DNA of 64,000 bases from Gammaproteobacteria bacterium (GCA_013152415.1 JAADGI010000008.1:45589-109588), one strand, 5' to 3'; shown: positions 1-8,680, numbered from the stretch's first letter. The notes: generated by a model from the sequence alone, not told the origin. Numbers and translations are program-made.

Positions 1-1
1 G

Positions 2-160
2 CCTCAACGGTATCCGATCGAAAGGAAACCTGATGTGCGGCGTATTCGAATGGAGTGGTTCCCGTATACGATACTTTATCGTGAAGCATCAGAAACTGTT
101 CAAGTATTGGCAGTTGCTCATCATCGTAGGCGTCCACAATATTGGTTGGGTAGGCTCTAA
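2..160 (+). pseudogene. ParE/RelE-type toxin, C-terminal part (cut by window edge)
   Basis: Frame 2 is open from the window edge to a TAA at 158-160 and reads as the C-terminal third of a type II toxin of the RelE/ParE family. It has the family's late features: an arginine-rich strand, then FPYTILYR, then VLAVAHHRRRP and a final tryptophan strand. Such toxins bind gyrase (ParE) or cut ribosome-bound mRNA (RelE). The ORF track misses it because no start lies inside the window. Whether the gene is intact upstream cannot be seen. It ends 20 bp before an IS5-family insertion. Confidence 0.7.
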
Positions 161-180
161 CACATATGAGCCTTCTATTA

Positions 181-1452
181 GGGCACTTCTATTAATCCCC
201 GATTTAGGCTGGAATTTGATAAAATAGCAACCTGTTAATGGTATGAATCACAAACAGGAAAGACCATGGGCCAACCGGGATTTTTTGATCTAGACCAACG
301 GCATACCTCACTCAATAAGATGGGTGATCCTCTAATCATGCTGAAAAAGAAGATTCCCTGGGAAGTTTTTCGTCCCATTGTGGCCAACGTACATGACAAA
401 CCACGCAAATCCAATGCAGGACGCAAGCCCCTGGACCCGGTGTTGATGTTCAAGGTGCTGATTCTACAAAGTCTGTATAACGTATCAGATGAACAAATCG
501 AATATCAGATTCGGGATCGACTGTCGTTCATGCGATTTTTGGATTTATCGCTGGAAGACCCGGTTCCCGATGCCCGCACGGTGTGGTCCTACCGCCAGTT
601 GTTGACCGATCAGGGTTTGCTAGAACCGTTGTTTGAGCAGTTCAACCGATCATTGATAGACCAAGGCTATCAGGCCAAGAAGGGCCAGATCATTGATGCC
701 AGCATTGTGCCGGTACCCAAACAGCGCAACACGCGCACCGAAAATGCCGCGATCAAGGCAGACCACACCCCAGAGGGCTGGGACGACAAACCGGCCATGA
801 AACGGCAAAAAGATACTAACGCCCGTTGGACGAAGAAGCATAACCAACGGCACTATGGATACAAGAACCACATCAGCGTGGACCGTAAGCACAAGCTGAT
901 TCGCCACTTTGTAGTCAGTGATGCCGCTGTCCATGACAGTCAAATGATCGACCCTGTGCTCGATCAACACAATACCGGTGCCGAGGTCTGGGCCGATAGC
1001 GCCTACCGCAGTGAGGAGATCGAGCAGTGGCTCAAAGCCGGACGGTATAAAAGCCAGGTTCATCACAAGGGTAAACGTGGCAAGGCCCTAAGCGAAGCAA
1101 AACAGAAGGTCAATCAGGCCCGATCAAAAGTGCGTGCCCGGGTGGAACATGTCTTTGGTTATCAGGAGAATTCCATGGGTGGCAAATTCATTCGCACCAT
1201 CGGTATCAACCGGGCGAGGACCAAGATTGCGTTGATGAACCTGACCTACAATATGATGCGTTTTTTACTGTTAGAGCGACGAACAATCGGAATCATTGCA
1301 GCATGACTGTGATGATCAATGTATTATCTCGTTAAAACACAATCAAAAGTGGACGCTAACCCAGTCATCGGTCGCACAGAATGCACTTTTTAAGTAGCCG
1401 TTTAACCGTGAAAGTAAAATATCACCACGAAATCTGATTAATAGAAGTGCCC
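181..1452 (+). mobile_element. Complete IS5-family insertion sequence
   Basis: This 1272-bp element is bounded by perfect 17-bp inverted repeats, GGGCACTTCTATTAATC at 181-197 and its reverse complement at 1436-1452. It is flanked by a 4-bp direct repeat ATTA (177-180 and 1453-1456), as expected for IS5-type target duplication. It contains one transposase gene and about 130 bp of non-coding sequence on the right. Intact ends, target duplication and an open transposase frame suggest recent, possibly still active, insertion. It separates a ParE-type toxin fragment from an hsdS fragment. Confidence 0.93.
266..1306 (+). CDS. IS5-family transposase
   Basis: A 346-residue DDE transposase of the IS5 family. 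The N-terminal part has the family's DUF772-type helical region (MFKVLILQSLYNVSDEQIEYQIRDRLSFMRFL). The catalytic acidic residues are probably the D of IDASIVPVP, the D of WADSAYRS and the E of RVEHVFGYQ. The C-terminal block GINRARTKIALMNLTYNMMR is also typical. The ATG is preceded by AGGAAAG. It is the only gene in the IS, in a single uninterrupted frame with no programmed frameshift. Confidence 0.95.
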   Translation: MGQPGFFDLDQRHTSLNKMGDPLIMLKKKIPWEVFRPIVANVHDKPRKSNAGRKPLDPVLMFKVLILQSLYNVSDEQIEYQIRDRLSFMRFLDLSLEDPVPDARTVWSYRQLLTDQGLLEPLFEQFNRSLIDQGYQAKKGQIIDASIVPVPKQRNTRTENAAIKADHTPEGWDDKPAMKRQKDTNARWTKKHNQRHYGYKNHISVDRKHKLIRHFVVSDAAVHDSQMIDPVLDQHNTGAEVWADSAYRSEEIEQWLKAGRYKSQVHHKGKRGKALSEAKQKVNQARSKVRARVEHVFGYQENSMGGKFIRTIGINRARTKIALMNLTYNMMRFLLLERRTIGIIAA

Positions 1453-1494
1453 ATTAGTCAATAGTCATTAGTAAACACAAATCTGATTACGTGG

Positions 1495-2025
1495 ATGGTG
1501 GGATCCCGGATTGTTAATCCGATAAATATTGTCGATGGCCGTGTTAAACCAAATAATTCTAAGACGGTAAGCAAAGAAACGGTGAAAAGTCTGAAAACGT
1601 ACGTTCTCGATGCCGATGACATAGTTATCGGGAGGCGAGGTGAAATTGGACGCTGCGCCGTAATTGAGGCAGAGCAAGCAGGTTGGCTCTGTGGAACAGG
1701 TTGCTTTTACATCAAACTATCTGACGGTCTGAATTCTTATTTCCTTGTAAGCTTGCTGCGTGCCGCAAAATATCGGGCCAGGTTAGAAAAATTGGCAACG
1801 GGCGCGACCATGAAGAATTTGAGCAATACCAGTTTACAGAATTTGGTTATAGCGATTCCTCCTAGCGTGGAAGCACAAGACGAGCTGGTTCGCCTTCTTG
1901 ATGAATTATCCGCTGGAGCCCGATGCCTTGAAACAATCTATCGACAAAAACTTACCGCCCTCGCCGAACTCAAGCAATCTATCCTGCAAAAGGCATTTGC
2001 AGGGCAATTGACAATGGAGAATTAA
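1495..2025 (+). pseudogene. hsdS: Type I restriction specificity subunit HsdS, 3' fragment
   Basis: This frame encodes about 176 residues matching the second half of HsdS: most of target-recognition domain 2 (DADDIVIGRRGEIGRCAVIE, GCFYIKL, TGATMKNLSNTSLQNLVIAIP) and the C-terminal coiled spacer (TIYRQKLTALAELKQSILQKAFAGQL). A normal HsdS has about 400 residues and two recognition domains. The first domain and the hsdM and hsdR genes are absent here. The fragment begins about 40 bp after the IS right end, but the sequence left of the IS is a toxin gene, so the IS alone does not explain the truncation. Confidence 0.85.
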
Positions 2026-2027
2026 GA

Positions 2028-2340
2028 ATGGATAAGGAAATTAGCATCTACCAGTCCGAGAGCGGTGCTATCGAAGTCCGGTTGGCGCAGGATACTGTTT
2101 GGCTAACGCAAGCTCAGATGGTCTCGTTGTTTGGCCGTGACCAAGTCTGTTGTTTCGAGGCATATTGGCAATATCTTCAAGGAAGGTGAATTGGAACGAG
2201 AAAGCAATATGCAAAAAATGCATATTGCAAATTCAGACAAGCCAGTTGATCTCTACAGTTTGGATATCATCATTTCAGTGGGCTATCGGGTCAAATCCGC
2301 GCAGGGTATCCATTTCCGTCAATGGGCTACGCATACGTGT
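2028..2340 (+). pseudogene. RhuM-family (virulence protein RhuM-like) gene remnant, copy 1
   Basis: It starts with MDKEISIYQ and continues with the RhuM signature VWLTQAQMVSLFGRD. It then needs a one-base correction at about 2142 (an extra G after CAA) to read on as SVVSRHIGNIFKEGELERESNMQKMHIAN and LYSLDIIISVGYRVKS. Homology ends near 2340, where a hairpin repeat follows. RhuM-like proteins often sit beside type I restriction genes, as here: the start lies 2 bp after the hsdS stop. Frameshifted and truncated, so non-functional. Confidence 0.85.
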
Positions 2341-2345
2341 TTATC

Positions 2346-2414
2346 GTTCCCACGCTCCTGCGTGGGAATGCATACATGGTCAGGCATGGGTTCCCACGGG
2401 GGACCGTGGGAACC
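2346..2414. repeat. REP-like double hairpin
   Basis: Two adjacent palindromes, GTTCCCACGCTCCTGCGTGGGAA and, about 20 bp on, GGTTCCCACGG...CCGTGGGAACC. This is the style of repeat dispersed in many gammaproteobacterial genomes. It sits exactly where RhuM homology breaks and where the duplicated hsdS tail begins, so it may mark the recombination joint. Confidence 0.75.
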
Positions 2415-2418
2415 AGAA

Positions 2419-2513
2419 AAACAATCTATCGACAGAAACTCACTGCCCTCACTGAACTCAAGCAATCTATCCTGCAAAAGGCCTTTGCAGGGCAATTAAC
2501 AATGGAGAATTAG
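2419..2513 (+). pseudogene. Second copy of the hsdS 3' tail
   Basis: This stretch encodes TIYRQKLTALTELKQS followed by ILQKAFAGQLTMEN, nearly identical to the last 30 residues of the upstream hsdS fragment (1931-2025). The following intergenic bases and start of the next RhuM-like gene also repeat. It is therefore part of a duplicated block of hsdS tail plus rhuM start, not an independent gene. Confidence 0.85.
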
Positions 2514-2515
2514 GA

Positions 2516-3309
2516 ATGGATAAGGAAATCATCATCTATCAGGAAGAAGGACAGGCCGTTGAAGTGCGGCTGGATACGACACACGATACGGTGTGGTTGA
2601 CGTAAAGACAGATGGGTGAGGTGTTTGATACTACCCCTGAGAATGTCCTGATGCATCTAAAAAATATCTTTGCAGACAATGAGTTGATTCAGGAGGCAAC
2701 GACTAAGGATTTCTTAGCAGTTCGAACAGAAGGGAACCGGAAAGTTAAGCGGACGCTGAAGCATTATAGTCTTGATGCGATTATTTCAGTCGGTTATCGG
2801 GTCAATTCCAAACGGGAGGTGTTTTACAGACGGTTGACGAGGCACGCGGGGCTTTGGCCGGATTGAAGGCTGAGTTGATTGCCCGTGACGAAGCGACCAC
2901 ACTGTTTGCACAGGAGCGCGAGCAAGGGCTGGCCTCTCTACTGGGCAATCTTGATCAGACTGTATTTGGCGAACCGGCTTATGCAACCATAGAGTCCAAG
3001 GCGGCACACCTACTGTATTTTGTCATCAAGAACCATCCCTTTGCCGATGGCAACAAGCGCAGTGGTGCCTATTTGTTTGTCGACTTACTCAACCGAAATC
3101 GGCGCCTGCTCGGGCGTGACAAGCAGCCGGTCATCAACGACATCGGCCTGGCTGCACTGACGTTGCTGGTCGCGGAATCTGATCCTGCCAACAAGGAAAC
3201 CATGATCCGCGCGTCCTCCGCTGAAAAAAAGCGTGTGTATTCTGAGGTGCTGGAGAAGGCAACGCAAAGGGAGCATAGGAACGAAGCAACTACCGAGAAA
3301 CCTCGATAA
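2516..3309 (+). pseudogene. RhuM-Fic fusion gene, broken (copy 2)
   Basis: It begins MDKEIIIYQEEGQAVEVRL like copy 1. A TAA at 2604-2606 lies where a glutamine is expected (VWLT-stop-RQM). The RhuM part resumes and ends near 2826 (ISVGYRVNSK). A deletion or frameshift then joins it to a C-terminal Fic/Doc-like domain (2854-3309) carrying an intact motif HPFADGNKRS. Fic domains usually transfer AMP or related groups to protein targets. The Fic part has a possible TTG start at 2854, but no good ribosome binding site was seen. Most likely a decayed gene. Confidence 0.8.
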
Positions 3310-3433
3310 TTCGCCGCTATACAACATTACAATATAGAATCAGTAATGCTAATTTGCAATGATGTTGGAGCGTGGCCTACACTAGGTCTCAGTTACTACA
3401 AGAGCGCGGCTAATTTCTTCCTGGTCTAAGAGC

Positions 3434-3463
3434 GAGGGTCAAAATCAGTTGGCCCTCTTTTTC
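3434..3463 (+). terminator. Rho-independent terminator after the Fic remnant
   Basis: GAGGGTC, a 10-nt loop and GGCCCTC form a 7-bp stem with one G-U pair, followed by TTTTT. The T run lies on the plus strand, so it serves the rightward accessory genes. Confidence 0.6.
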
Positions 3464-3483
3464 CCTGGAACAGCCACTCTAAG

Positions 3484-3960
3484 CTATGCTTCGGGGTCCA
3501 GCTCCGCCCATTCCCGGGCGCGAAATTTGGCGGCGATGTAATCATTGTGGGAGATATGCAGCAGACCGGCCAGTCGGCGCATGAGGTGCTGTTCGTGTTT
3601 TTCCAGGTATTGATCGGCATAGGCTACCCGCCAAAGGAGTTCAATGACCTGATTTTTTTCTTCACGACTGAAGCCATTGTTTATTAGATTGGTGAATTCA
3701 AACAAACTGGTGGCTTGTTTGGCCTGTTGCTCTGCCAATTCAATCAGGTTTTGGGTGTCCTCATCGTTAAGTTCAAAGGTCGATTGTATGGCATCGGTGA
3801 CCTCTTGTTGTTCAATCTCGGAAATGTCATGGTCGGCTCGGGTCATTTCGATGAGCAGGGCGGCGGTGGCCAGCTGTAGCCGGTGATCTGTGGACTGCGG
3901 GTCGACGGTGACCTGGCTTACCAGGCGGACCTCAAAGAACTGTTGTATTGAACGGATCAT
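3484..3960 (-). CDS. TerB-family protein
   Basis: This 158-residue soluble protein matches the TerB-like helical family. It has two similar halves, each with an acidic helix pair (EMTRADHDISEIEQQEVTDAI and RVAYADQYLEKHEQHLMRRLAGLL), the two metal-binding hairpins expected of TerB folds. TerB proteins are linked to tellurite resistance and envelope or phage stress, but stand-alone versions like this are mostly uncharacterised. No other ter genes are nearby. It is transcribed toward the terminator at 3434-3463. Confidence 0.8.
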   Translation of the reverse strand: MIRSIQQFFEVRLVSQVTVDPQSTDHRLQLATAALLIEMTRADHDISEIEQQEVTDAIQSTFELNDEDTQNLIELAEQQAKQATSLFEFTNLINNGFSREEKNQVIELLWRVAYADQYLEKHEQHLMRRLAGLLHISHNDYIAAKFRAREWAELDPEA

Positions 3961-4086
3961 GGTGTTTTAGTCATTGTAAGTGTCTGTCAGGAGTGGCAAT
4001 CCTACGTCGTTGTGGCAAAAAAGTACTTAGCCAGAGCTTATTTATTTGAAATAGCCTATATTTCAGTTATAGAAGGATAAACTGGC

Positions 4087-4470
4087 TTGGTCAGTCAGGC
4101 CATGATTAAACGAGTTAAGACTATGAGTCAATCAGGTTGTAGTGCAGAAGATCTTGAGCCCTATGTGCTTCAGGTCATGGGCGACAGCATGGAACCGGAG
4201 TTCAAGGACGGCCACGTCATTGTTATAGACCCGGGTTATCCCTGTAAAGAGGGGGCCTATCTGGTGGTGGATTACGGTGGTGAGGTAATTTTCGGTCAAT
4301 ACAGGCTGGAGAATGGGCGTAAGTGGTTGCGTTATCTCAATCCAGAGCACAAGCAGATTGAGCTCATCCCCCCCTTTGAGATCAAGGGTGTGGTCGTTCA
4401 ACGGGCCGGACGCAGGCGTCGAGACCACAAGCATTACGACTACATGGCAAGTCCCAGTCACCCGGAATGA
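4087..4470 (+). CDS. S24/LexA-like peptidase-domain protein, short
   Basis: A 127-residue protein containing only the C-terminal LexA/UmuD-like domain: VMGDSMEPEFKDGHVIVIDP carries the nucleophile serine in GDSMEP. There is no helix-turn-helix. Where S24 peptidases normally have the catalytic lysine (a V-K-R/Y strand), this one reads GGEVIFGQYRL, so the lysine appears to be missing and it may bind rather than cleave. A TTG start at 4087 has AGAAGG ten bases upstream; an ATG at 4102 is the alternative. Confidence 0.75.
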   Translation: MVSQAMIKRVKTMSQSGCSAEDLEPYVLQVMGDSMEPEFKDGHVIVIDPGYPCKEGAYLVVDYGGEVIFGQYRLENGRKWLRYLNPEHKQIELIPPFEIKGVVVQRAGRRRRDHKHYDYMASPSHPE

Positions 4471-4493
4471 TAAAAGGGTTCTTCCCCAATGTT

Positions 4494-4838
4494 TTATCCC
4501 GGTGGCCAGCCCATGGGGCGTCCACCGAGCAGATGCATGTGAATGTGGAACACGGTCTGCCCGGCCTCGGCATTGCAATTCATCACCGTACGATAACCGG
4601 GTTCGGCAATCCCTTCCTGTTCCGCCAGGGCCTTGGCGGTCAGGCTTAGTTTCCCTATCAATATCACATCCTCGGTGCTCATCTCATTGAGGCTGGCGAT
4701 ATGCCGTTTTGGGATTAGCAAAATATGGGTCGGTGCTTGAGGATTGATGTCACGAAAGGCGAGGATATCGTCGTCCTCATACACCGTGTCCGGGGCGATA
4801 TCACCGGATACCATCTTGCAAAAAAGGCAATCCGTCAT
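4494..4838 (-). CDS. hinT: HIT-family nucleotide hydrolase (HinT-like)
   Basis: The 114-residue sequence shows the whole HINT branch of the HIT family: CLFCKMVSGDI at the N-terminus, FRDINPQAPTHILLIPKRHI in the middle, and the catalytic histidine triad HIHMHLLGGRPMGWPPG at the end. HinT hydrolyses nucleoside phosphoramidates, including aminoacyl-adenylates. Length and C-terminus match the bacterial family. It is monocistronic and convergent with the S24-like gene. Confidence 0.95.
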   Translation of the reverse strand: MTDCLFCKMVSGDIAPDTVYEDDDILAFRDINPQAPTHILLIPKRHIASLNEMSTEDVILIGKLSLTAKALAEQEGIAEPGYRTVMNCNAEAGQTVFHIHMHLLGGRPMGWPPG

Positions 4839-4953
4839 GTTGTCTCCTCCGTAGCCTGGGGTAGGGCCAGTTTAGCAGGTTTGGTTATTTTACCGCAGGG
4901 AGGACCGGCTTGGGCTTGGGTATGACCTTAATACTGATACTGTATTGGGGGCG

Positions 4954-4995
4954 AAAAAATAAACCCCCACCGCCTGAGTCATCAGGGATGGGGGT
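4954..4995 (-). terminator. Strong rho-independent terminator
   Basis: Read on the minus strand, ACCCCCA and TGGGGGT form the stem of a hairpin, followed by TTATTTTTT. It lies directly after the small ORF at 5020-5250 and marks the end of that leftward unit. Confidence 0.85.
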
Positions 4996-5019
4996 CAATC
5001 AGGAGGAGGGGTAAAACGC

Positions 5020-5250
5020 TTAGCTGCTAAGACCTCGGTACATCACGCGGTCGATGAGAATATCATCCGCCGGGGGATTTACCGTGGTTTGAAATTTGTT
5101 TACATAGCTGTGCAGGAACTGACGTGCCAGATCATCCATACCGAAGGTCACCCGCAGTTCGTGGAGAAGGCGGAGTGCCTTTTGGCGGCGAATTTCGTCC
5201 ATCGTCAACCCCTGTGTGGAATCGATGCTTACTGTGTCTTGGTTCTGCAT
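5020..5250 (-). CDS. Small conserved-looking protein of unknown function
   Basis: A 76-residue soluble protein (MQNQDTVSIDSTQGLTMDEIRRQKALRLL) with a charged helical N-terminal half and no membrane segment. I do not recognise the family. Support for a real gene is its strong terminator just downstream. It may be transcribed on its own; the gene at 5386 runs in the same direction 135 bp upstream. Confidence 0.55.
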   Translation of the reverse strand: MQNQDTVSIDSTQGLTMDEIRRQKALRLLHELRVTFGMDDLARQFLHSYVNKFQTTVNPPADDILIDRVMYRGLSS

Positions 5251-5385
5251 GGCACTGTCCTGTTGGGTTAATCGTTGTATCTGTTTGTAAGTTTAGACAG
5301 CGTTGGATGGGTATTCTGTGAACTTGTTCACATTTGGGATAGGCCGTATAAACCAGCCGATGACCGGTTGGGGTAGGGTTGAAAA

Positions 5386-5940
5386 TTAGTGGGTTTTGAG
5401 TCTGCCGAGCTCCTCGGTAATGGCCAGGAGCAGGTTGCGACCCTTGGTTTCCATGCCCTGGGTCAGGGTGTCCACGTCCGGGTCTCCCTGGATCAGGGTA
5501 CGGAAGGTGCTGGCCACCCGGGCCATATCACCCCCTACACTGGCCATCTGTTCGCCCATCAGGGCCAGGGCCTGGAGAGATTGGGTATCACCCTGACGGG
5601 CGGCGTGGATCATCTGTGCCAGTCCTGGGGCGGCCTGGCTGCCATCAGCGGTATTCGTGGCATCGGGCAGGGTGGCGGGGTTGCGTATACCATCCAGGAT
5701 ACAGCTCACAATGACCCCATCTTCGTCATCCAGGCCTGCCAATACCCCTTCATCATGGCGGCCGGACAGGATTTTGCGCACCGCCACCACCAGGGCCGCC
5801 CAGCCGTTTTCCTCGGCATGGGTGAGCATGCCCTCGATTTCCTTGTGTAAAGTGGGGTTTTGGGAGGCACTGACTACCGCGTGGATAAACGGGGCATGGG
5901 TCTGGCGGACTTGTTGTCGAGTTTCTTCAGTCAGGGCCAT
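5386..5940 (-). CDS. Unknown soluble helical protein
   Basis: About 184 residues from the start MALTEETRQQVRQTHAPFI, chosen because GGAA lies eight bases before the ATG at 5940; upstream in-frame ATGs lack such a site and add an unlikely tail. The protein is alpha-helical, with blocks such as GMLTHAEENGWAALVVAVRKILSGR and LDDEDGVIVSCILDGI. No catalytic motif, signal peptide or membrane helix is visible and I do not recognise the family. It is divergent from htpX with about 105 bp between, so the promoters face each other. Confidence 0.65.
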   Translation of the reverse strand: MALTEETRQQVRQTHAPFIHAVVSASQNPTLHKEIEGMLTHAEENGWAALVVAVRKILSGRHDEGVLAGLDDEDGVIVSCILDGIRNPATLPDATNTADGSQAAPGLAQMIHAARQGDTQSLQALALMGEQMASVGGDMARVASTFRTLIQGDPDVDTLTQGMETKGRNLLLAITEELGRLKTH

Positions 5941-6045
5941 GGTGATTTCCATATTTTTGGTGTTGAAAGGGGGCTTGAAGCACGGGAGCTTCGGACCCAT
6001 TATCATTGCAGCATATGTTGACCTTAACAAGGAGTGACAGCCCTT

Positions 6046-6927
6046 ATGAACCGCATCTTTCTGTTTTTGGTTACCAACGTCGCCATTTTGCTTGTGCTGA
6101 GTGTCGCCATGCGGCTGTTGGGTGTCGAGCCCTACCTGAACGAGTATGGGCTCAATTACCAGTCCCTGTTAATCTTTGCTGCCGCATTTGGGATGGGGGG
6201 CTCGTTTATTTCTTTGGCCCTGTCCAAATGGACCGCAAAACGTTTTACCGGTGCCAAGGTCATTGAATCACCACGCAACGAGGCTGAGGCCTGGCTGGTG
6301 GAGACCGTGTCCCGTCAAGCCAAGCTGGCCAATATCGGCATGCCCGAAGTGGCCATCTACGATGCCCCGGATGTGAACGCCTTCGCTACCGGCATGAGTC
6401 GCAACAAGGCCTTGGTGGCGGTGAGTACGGGATTGTTGCGGGCCATGACCCGGGACGAGGCCGAAGCGGTGCTGGGCCACGAGATCAGTCATGTGGCCAA
6501 CGGCGATATGATTACCCTGGCCCTTATCCAGGGGGTGGTGAACACCTTCGTCATCTTCCTGTCCCGGGTGATTGGCCAGGTGGTGGATCGTGTGGTGTTC
6601 AAGAATGAGCGGGGCCACGGCATTGCCTATTGGGTGACGACCATTGTCGCCCAGGTGATTCTCTCCATCCTGGCATCGGTGATTGTTATGTGGTTTAGCC
6701 GTCGGCGGGAATTTCGTGCCGATGCCGGTGGCGCACGGCTTGCCGGTCGTGAAAAGATGATCGGTGCCCTGGAAAAGCTCAAGGCCGGTGTGGCCCAGCC
6801 TCACCTGCCGGATCAGATGGCGGCCTTCGGTATCTCCGGCGGCATTGGCCAAGGCATGAAAAGGTTGTTCACGACCCATCCGCCCCTGGAAGAACGGATT
6901 GAGGCCTTGAGGCGTTCCGCGGGATAG
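6046..6927 (+). CDS. htpX: Membrane zinc metalloprotease HtpX
   Basis: M48-family protease that degrades damaged membrane proteins alongside FtsH. Visible features: two N-terminal membrane helices (about residues 4-22 and 36-55), the zinc-binding motif [14 protein letters not shown], a second pair of hydrophobic helices ([17 protein letters not shown] and [19 protein letters not shown]), the third zinc ligand region [14 protein letters not shown], and the C-terminal [12 protein letters not shown]. Its 293 residues are normal for HtpX. AAGGAG upstream supports the ATG at 6046 rather than the GTG at 6034. Confidence 0.97.
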   Translation: MNRIFLFLVTNVAILLVLSVAMRLLGVEPYLNEYGLNYQSLLIFAAAFGMGGSFISLALSKWTAKRFTGAKVIESPRNEAEAWLVETVSRQAKLANIGMPEVAIYDAPDVNAFATGMSRNKALVAVSTGLLRAMTRDEAEAVLGHEISHVANGDMITLALIQGVVNTFVIFLSRVIGQVVDRVVFKNERGHGIAYWVTTIVAQVILSILASVIVMWFSRRREFRADAGGARLAGREKMIGALEKLKAGVAQPHLPDQMAAFGISGGIGQGMKRLFTTHPPLEERIEALRRSAG

Positions 6928-6982
6928 ACTCCTTCGAGCTGGTTTTTACCCACACATAACCCCGTACTGGTGAATAATGGGT

Positions 6983-7062
6983 TCTCGCCAAGGCGCCAAG
7001 AACGCAAAGTATGGGGAAAGAAACAACAGGTTTTTCTTGGCGATCTTGGCGCCTTGGCGAGA
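6983..7062. repeat. Palindromic repeat A
   Basis: A perfect 19-bp inverted repeat, TCTCGCCAAGGCGCCAAGA at 6983-7001 and its reverse complement at 7044-7062, around a 42-bp centre. Related palindromes lie at 13902, 17085 and 49949, with single arms at 8644 and 60517. It occupies the 369-bp gap between htpX and the DUF1015 gene. That gap also holds a 14-nt IS-end match at 7183 and otherwise nothing I can name. Confidence 0.85.
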
Positions 7063-7182
7063 GGATCCGTTATTGGCCAGTGGCATTGCGAGAAATTCCC
7101 GGTTGTGGACATTCACGAAATCAAACACTTAGCAGAGGCATGGGGTCATGTGTGTGTCAGGACCAGCCCGGAGGAAGAGGGT

Positions 7183-7196
7183 ATTAATAGAAGTGC
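7183..7196. repeat. Fragment matching the IS5-element terminus
   Basis: ATTAATAGAAGTGC is identical to 14 bases of the right inverted repeat of the IS at 181-1452. It is followed by TC where the IS has CC. No transposase or second end is visible nearby. It could be a relic end of a related IS or a target-like sequence. Confidence 0.5.
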
Positions 7197-7296
7197 TCTG
7201 TAAGTCTGTCCCCTCACATAGATTCTCCGGTTTGTTTGACCTTGATGGCGAAGTGGTTTCCAATGCGCGCTTCTGTGAACAAGGCCTGGTTTATCC

Positions 7297-8538
7297 ATGA
7301 CACTGATTCGTCCTTTTGTTGGGCTAAGACCTGCTGCGGCTTGCGCCAGCGATGTGGCCGCTCCCCCTTATGATGTATTGAATACTGAGGAAGCGCGTAT
7401 TCGTGCGCAGGGTCGACCCTGGAGTTTTTTGCACATTTCCAAGCCGGAGATCGATTTGGCAGTGGGGACCGATCCCTACAGTGATGCGGTCTATGCCAAG
7501 GGTGCGGAAAATTTTGCCAAGATGCTGGCAGCCGGGGTTATCGAACGTGATACCGTGCCTTGTTACTACGTGTATCGGGCCATCATGGGTGACCACACCC
7601 AGACGGGCCTGGTGGTAGCGGCTTCGGTACAGGCCTATAACAGTGGCGATATTCGCCGCCATGAATTTACCCGCCCACAAAAAGAAGACGATCGAGTGCG
7701 TCAGATTGATACCCTCAATGCCCAGACTGGACCGGTGTTTCTGACTTATCGCCACCAAGTGCCTGTGGATACCTTGATCGGTGAGATCACCACCAGTGAG
7801 GCCGACATCTCGGTGACCGCCGACGATGGGGTTCAACACGACCTGTGGGTAGTGAGGCAGCCGAATACCGTGGAGGCGATCACCCGTGCCTTTGATGGTG
7901 TCGAACGGTTGTATATTGCCGATGGCCATCATCGTTCCGCCGCTGCCGCCCGGGTGGCGGATCAACGGCGTAAAGCGAATCCCGATCACAGTGGTGACGA
8001 GCCCTATAATTATTTTCTTTCGGTGATTTTTCCAGACAATCAGGTCCAGATTCTGGATTACAATCGGGTGGTGAAGGATTTAAACGGCCTCTCCCAAGAG
8101 GACTTTATCCAGGAGGTATCCAAGGTATTTAGCGTGGAGGCCTGTAATGGACCGGTTAAACCAGAACAGGTGGGTGAGGTAGGTATGTATTTACCCGGTC
8201 AGTGGTACCGCTTGGTCATTGACCCGCAACGTATCCCCCAGGGTGACCCTGTTGCCCGCCTGGATGTCAGCCTGCTGGCCGATCACCTCATTGATCCTAT
8301 ACTCGGCATATCCGACCCACGGGTGGATACCCGCATTGACTTTGTTGGTGGGATTCGGGGTCTGGAGGAGCTTGAGCGGCGGGTGGATAGTGGTGACATG
8401 GCCGTCGCCTTCGCGCTGCATCCGACCGGCTTGGATGAACTGATGGCGGTGGCGGACGCCAATCAAGTGATGCCACCCAAATCCACCTGGTTTGAGCCCA
8501 AGCTCGCCGATGGCCTGGTGACTCATGTATTGGATTGA
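7297..8538 (+). CDS. DUF1015-family protein
   Basis: A 413-residue protein with the family hallmarks: RPFVGLRPAAACASDVAAPPYDVLN at the start, RHEFTRPQKEDDRVRQIDTLNAQTGPVFLTY in the middle, YIADGHHRSAAAARV (the most conserved block) and LDVSLLADHLIDPILGI towards the C-terminus. The family is widespread in bacteria and archaea and its reaction is not settled, although it is often annotated as HTH- or SpoOJ-like. The H-rich DGHHR motif suggests an active site. No signal or membrane helix. It is monocistronic, between palindrome A and the leftward DUF3106 gene. Confidence 0.85.
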   Translation: MTLIRPFVGLRPAAACASDVAAPPYDVLNTEEARIRAQGRPWSFLHISKPEIDLAVGTDPYSDAVYAKGAENFAKMLAAGVIERDTVPCYYVYRAIMGDHTQTGLVVAASVQAYNSGDIRRHEFTRPQKEDDRVRQIDTLNAQTGPVFLTYRHQVPVDTLIGEITTSEADISVTADDGVQHDLWVVRQPNTVEAITRAFDGVERLYIADGHHRSAAAARVADQRRKANPDHSGDEPYNYFLSVIFPDNQVQILDYNRVVKDLNGLSQEDFIQEVSKVFSVEACNGPVKPEQVGEVGMYLPGQWYRLVIDPQRIPQGDPVARLDVSLLADHLIDPILGISDPRVDTRIDFVGGIRGLEELERRVDSGDMAVAFALHPTGLDELMAVADANQVMPPKSTWFEPKLADGLVTHVLD

Positions 8539-8643
8539 TTGCAAATACCAAGTGACAAGAACTTAAAGTTATTGATGTGGCCCCCTGGGGCCAGAGCGGA
8601 TTAGAGAGGTCCCTGACCTTTCCCTTTGTCTTTGCTCCGATTC

Positions 8644-8670
8644 TTTGCGCCTTCGTGCCTTTGCGGCAAA
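8644..8670. repeat. Single arm of the CGCAAAG repeat family
   Basis: TTTGCGCCTTCGTGCCTTTG plus CGGCAAA closely matches the right arm of palindrome C at 14027-14050. No clear opposite arm is present, so it is a half element in the short gap between two convergent genes. A GC-rich hairpin TGGCCCC-CT-GGGGCCA lies just before it (8578-8593). Confidence 0.6.
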
Positions 8671-8680
8671 AAAACAGTAG

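Noticed and set aside
33-227. 64-residue plus-strand ORF at the left edge
   Set aside because: It lies out of frame with the clear ParE-type toxin tail (frame 2, to 160) and runs into the IS end, with no family resemblance.
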